Shown here in pieces: positions 62,316 to 64,000 of a stretch of DNA of 64,000 nucleotides (position 1 is its first letter; each line of letters starts with the position of its first letter). The stretch is from Castellaniella sp. (GTDB lineage: Bacteria; Pseudomonadota; Gammaproteobacteria; Burkholderiales; Burkholderiaceae_B): NCBI RefSeq assembly GCF_004321985.1, contig NZ_SCQN01000011.1, positions 62,001 to 126,000 of the forward strand, given 5' to 3'. Both the position numbers and the translations under genes were made by a program. Below the pieces are notes generated by a model that did no database searches, was not told the DNA's origin, and saw only the letters and a program-made list of their open reading frames with translations.

Positions 62316-63332
62316 ATGATTCTGTATCTGCACGGTTTTCGGTCTTCTCCACAGTCCCTGAAAGCACACCTGCTGGGCCAGGCAATGGCGCAGCGCGGCC
62401 TGTCGGCGCACTGGGCCTGTCCGCAGTTGCCGGCCAGCCCTGCGGCCGCCATGTGGCTGGCGCTGGAATGCGCGCAGCAGGCCCTGGCTCGCGGGTTGGA
62501 CCGGGCCGACCTGACCATCATCGGATCTTCGCTAGGCGGTTTTTACGCGACCTGGCTTGCCGAGCGCCTGGGTTGCCGGGCAGTCCTGCTCAATCCGGTC
62601 GTCCATGCGGCCCGAGACCTTGCCACCCAGGTGGGATCCCACCGCACTTTTCACGACGACGAGCCGTTCGAGTTTCTGCCCGGATATGTGACTGAGCTTG
62701 CGCAGGCCGAATCGGCGATCGGCACCCTGACCGACCTTGAACGCTACTTCCTCGTGGCGGCGACGGGAGACGAGGTCCTGGATTGGCGTGAAATGCGGAC
62801 GCGGTTCGCCGGCTGCCGACAGCGCATCATCGAGGGCAGCGACCACGGGATTTCAGACTTTGCGGTCTGGCTGCCGGAAGTTCTCGCCTTTGCATTGGGC
62901 GCCCGCGTGGCCGCACCCGGAGTTGAAGTCGGTTCCTGGGCGGCTCTGGGGCCCGAGGCGACCACGATCCGCACTGAGGTGTTCGTGCACGAGCAGCATG
63001 TGTCACCCGAAGAAGAGCTGGATGCCCTGGATGATCAATGCCTCCATGCACTGGCTCGTGATGAGGCGGGTCGGCCGATCGGCACTGGACGCCTGCTGCC
63101 CGACGGACACATCGGCCGCATGGCGGTGGACGGGGCTTGGCGCGGGCGGGGTGTGGGCTCATTGGTGCTGCAGGCGCTGGTGGGCGAAGCGCGTCGCCGA
63201 GGGGCTGGCGAGGTCCTCCTGGCGGCGCAACTCCATGCCCGGCCTTTCTATGCCCGTCATGGTTTCGTGGAGGAGGGCGATACCTTCATGGATGCCGGAA
63301 TCCCCCATCGGCTGATGCGGCGTCCCCTCTGA
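62316..63332 (+). CDS. Fusion protein: YqiA-like esterase (alpha/beta hydrolase) plus GNAT acetyltransferase
   Basis: N-terminal MILYLHGFRSSPQSLKA, TIIGSSLGGFYATWLAERLG; C-terminal GNAT core IRTEVFVHEQHVSPEEELDALDDQCLHALARDEAGRPIGTGRLLPDGHIGRMAVDGAWRGRGVGSLVLQALVGEARRRGA. Confidence 0.88.
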   Translation: MILYLHGFRSSPQSLKAHLLGQAMAQRGLSAHWACPQLPASPAAAMWLALECAQQALARGLDRADLTIIGSSLGGFYATWLAERLGCRAVLLNPVVHAARDLATQVGSHRTFHDDEPFEFLPGYVTELAQAESAIGTLTDLERYFLVAATGDEVLDWREMRTRFAGCRQRIIEGSDHGISDFAVWLPEVLAFALGARVAAPGVEVGSWAALGPEATTIRTEVFVHEQHVSPEEELDALDDQCLHALARDEAGRPIGTGRLLPDGHIGRMAVDGAWRGRGVGSLVLQALVGEARRRGAGEVLLAAQLHARPFYARHGFVEEGDTFMDAGIPHRLMRRPL

Positions 63333-63509
63333 ATCCGTTTGGCGCAGTGGTCCGGTCCATGCCGGCTGCATCGCTCACCCGCAGGCGGCCAGAAAGCGGA
63401 GGAGTAGACTTATCCCCTGTCGCCAATGAGAAGAGCGACTCTACACGGGCATTACGGCGGATGCAGGACGAACCGGGATGTCTGTGTCTTCTACCATAAG
63501 AGGAGCAAC

Positions 63510-64000
63510 ATGACGCATTCCATTCGCAAGCTACTCGCAATCTCGTTTGCTGGTTCCCTGGGGTTGACAGGGATGTCGCTGGCTCAGGCTGCGAGCGATC
63601 TGACTGTGCGACTGGCCTGGTACATGCCGCCTCATACGGCGACGGCGGATCAAGGCACCAATTTCGCCCAGGCGATTACCGACCTCAGCAGCGGCAAGAT
63701 CAAGGTCGAGACGTATCCCTCAGGCTCTCTGCTGAAGGAATCCAATATCGCGCAAGGCCTGAGCAACAACACTGCCAACATGGCGATCTTCGGCATGCAC
63801 TGGTGGTCCAAATACGAACCCTCGCTGGAGTGGGACACCATTCCGTTCCTTGCCGACGATGCGGGCGCCTTGCTCAACGCATTGCATGGCAAGCTTGGCC
63901 AGGATGTCAATGCACGGCTGAACAAGCACGGCGTGGAGATCATCGGCTGGGGCTTCTACGGCTACGCGGAAAGCTATGTGAACGGCAAGCACACGATCAA
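63510..64000 (+). CDS. TRAP transporter solute-binding protein (DctP-like), truncated by window end
   Basis: RBS AGGAG; signal peptide; LTVRLAWYMPPHTATADQGTNFAQAITDLSSGKIKVETYPSGSLLKE; open to the window edge. Confidence 0.85.
   Translation, partial: MTHSIRKLLAISFAGSLGLTGMSLAQAASDLTVRLAWYMPPHTATADQGTNFAQAITDLSSGKIKVETYPSGSLLKESNIAQGLSNNTANMAIFGMHWWSKYEPSLEWDTIPFLADDAGALLNALHGKLGQDVNARLNKHGVEIIGWGFYGYAESYVNGKHTI

Overview
The window is a GC-rich, densely coded bacterial chromosome segment. It is most likely betaproteobacterial (Burkholderiales/Alcaligenaceae-like), inferred from an ftrABCD-type iron locus, phaC-phaB-phaR, and the rimP-nusA-infB-rbfA-truB-typA core operon. I saw no CRISPR array, rRNA, transposase or prophage. 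Left to right it holds: (i) a polyamine/5-aminovalerate/glutarate catabolic region with a PotABCD-like transporter, a MocR/GabR regulator, two class III aminotransferases (one disrupted by a 4-bp GCTT tandem duplication), glutaryl-CoA dehydrogenase and a CaiB-type CoA-transferase; (ii) a four-gene PepSY / DUF2271-like / PepSY-flavodoxin-FNR / ApbE redox cassette; (iii) a tightly packed nine-gene minus-strand run in which a second PHA synthase and a second acetoacetyl-CoA reductase are interleaved with a complete outer-membrane factor/HlyD/RbbA-type exporter and a DevBCA-like exporter; (iv) tex, a dinG-type helicase, bamD, rluD, a yfiH-type gene and the canonical phaC-phaB-phaR locus without phaA; (v) an ftrABCD-like ferrous iron system; (vi) a two-component system divergent from a NitT/TauT-type ABC transporter; (vii) an amino-acid ABC transporter, asparagine synthase, initiator tRNA-fMet, scpB, rluB and the nusA/infB operon with an attenuator-like leader; (viii) a YqiA-GNAT fusion and a truncated TRAP solute-binding protein. 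The strongest leads are the PHA-synthase/exporter operon with a palindromic operator-like site at its head, the candidate ApbE-flavinylated DUF2271 transmembrane redox cassette, and the frameshifted aminotransferase. All family calls come from reading the protein sequences; no database search was run.
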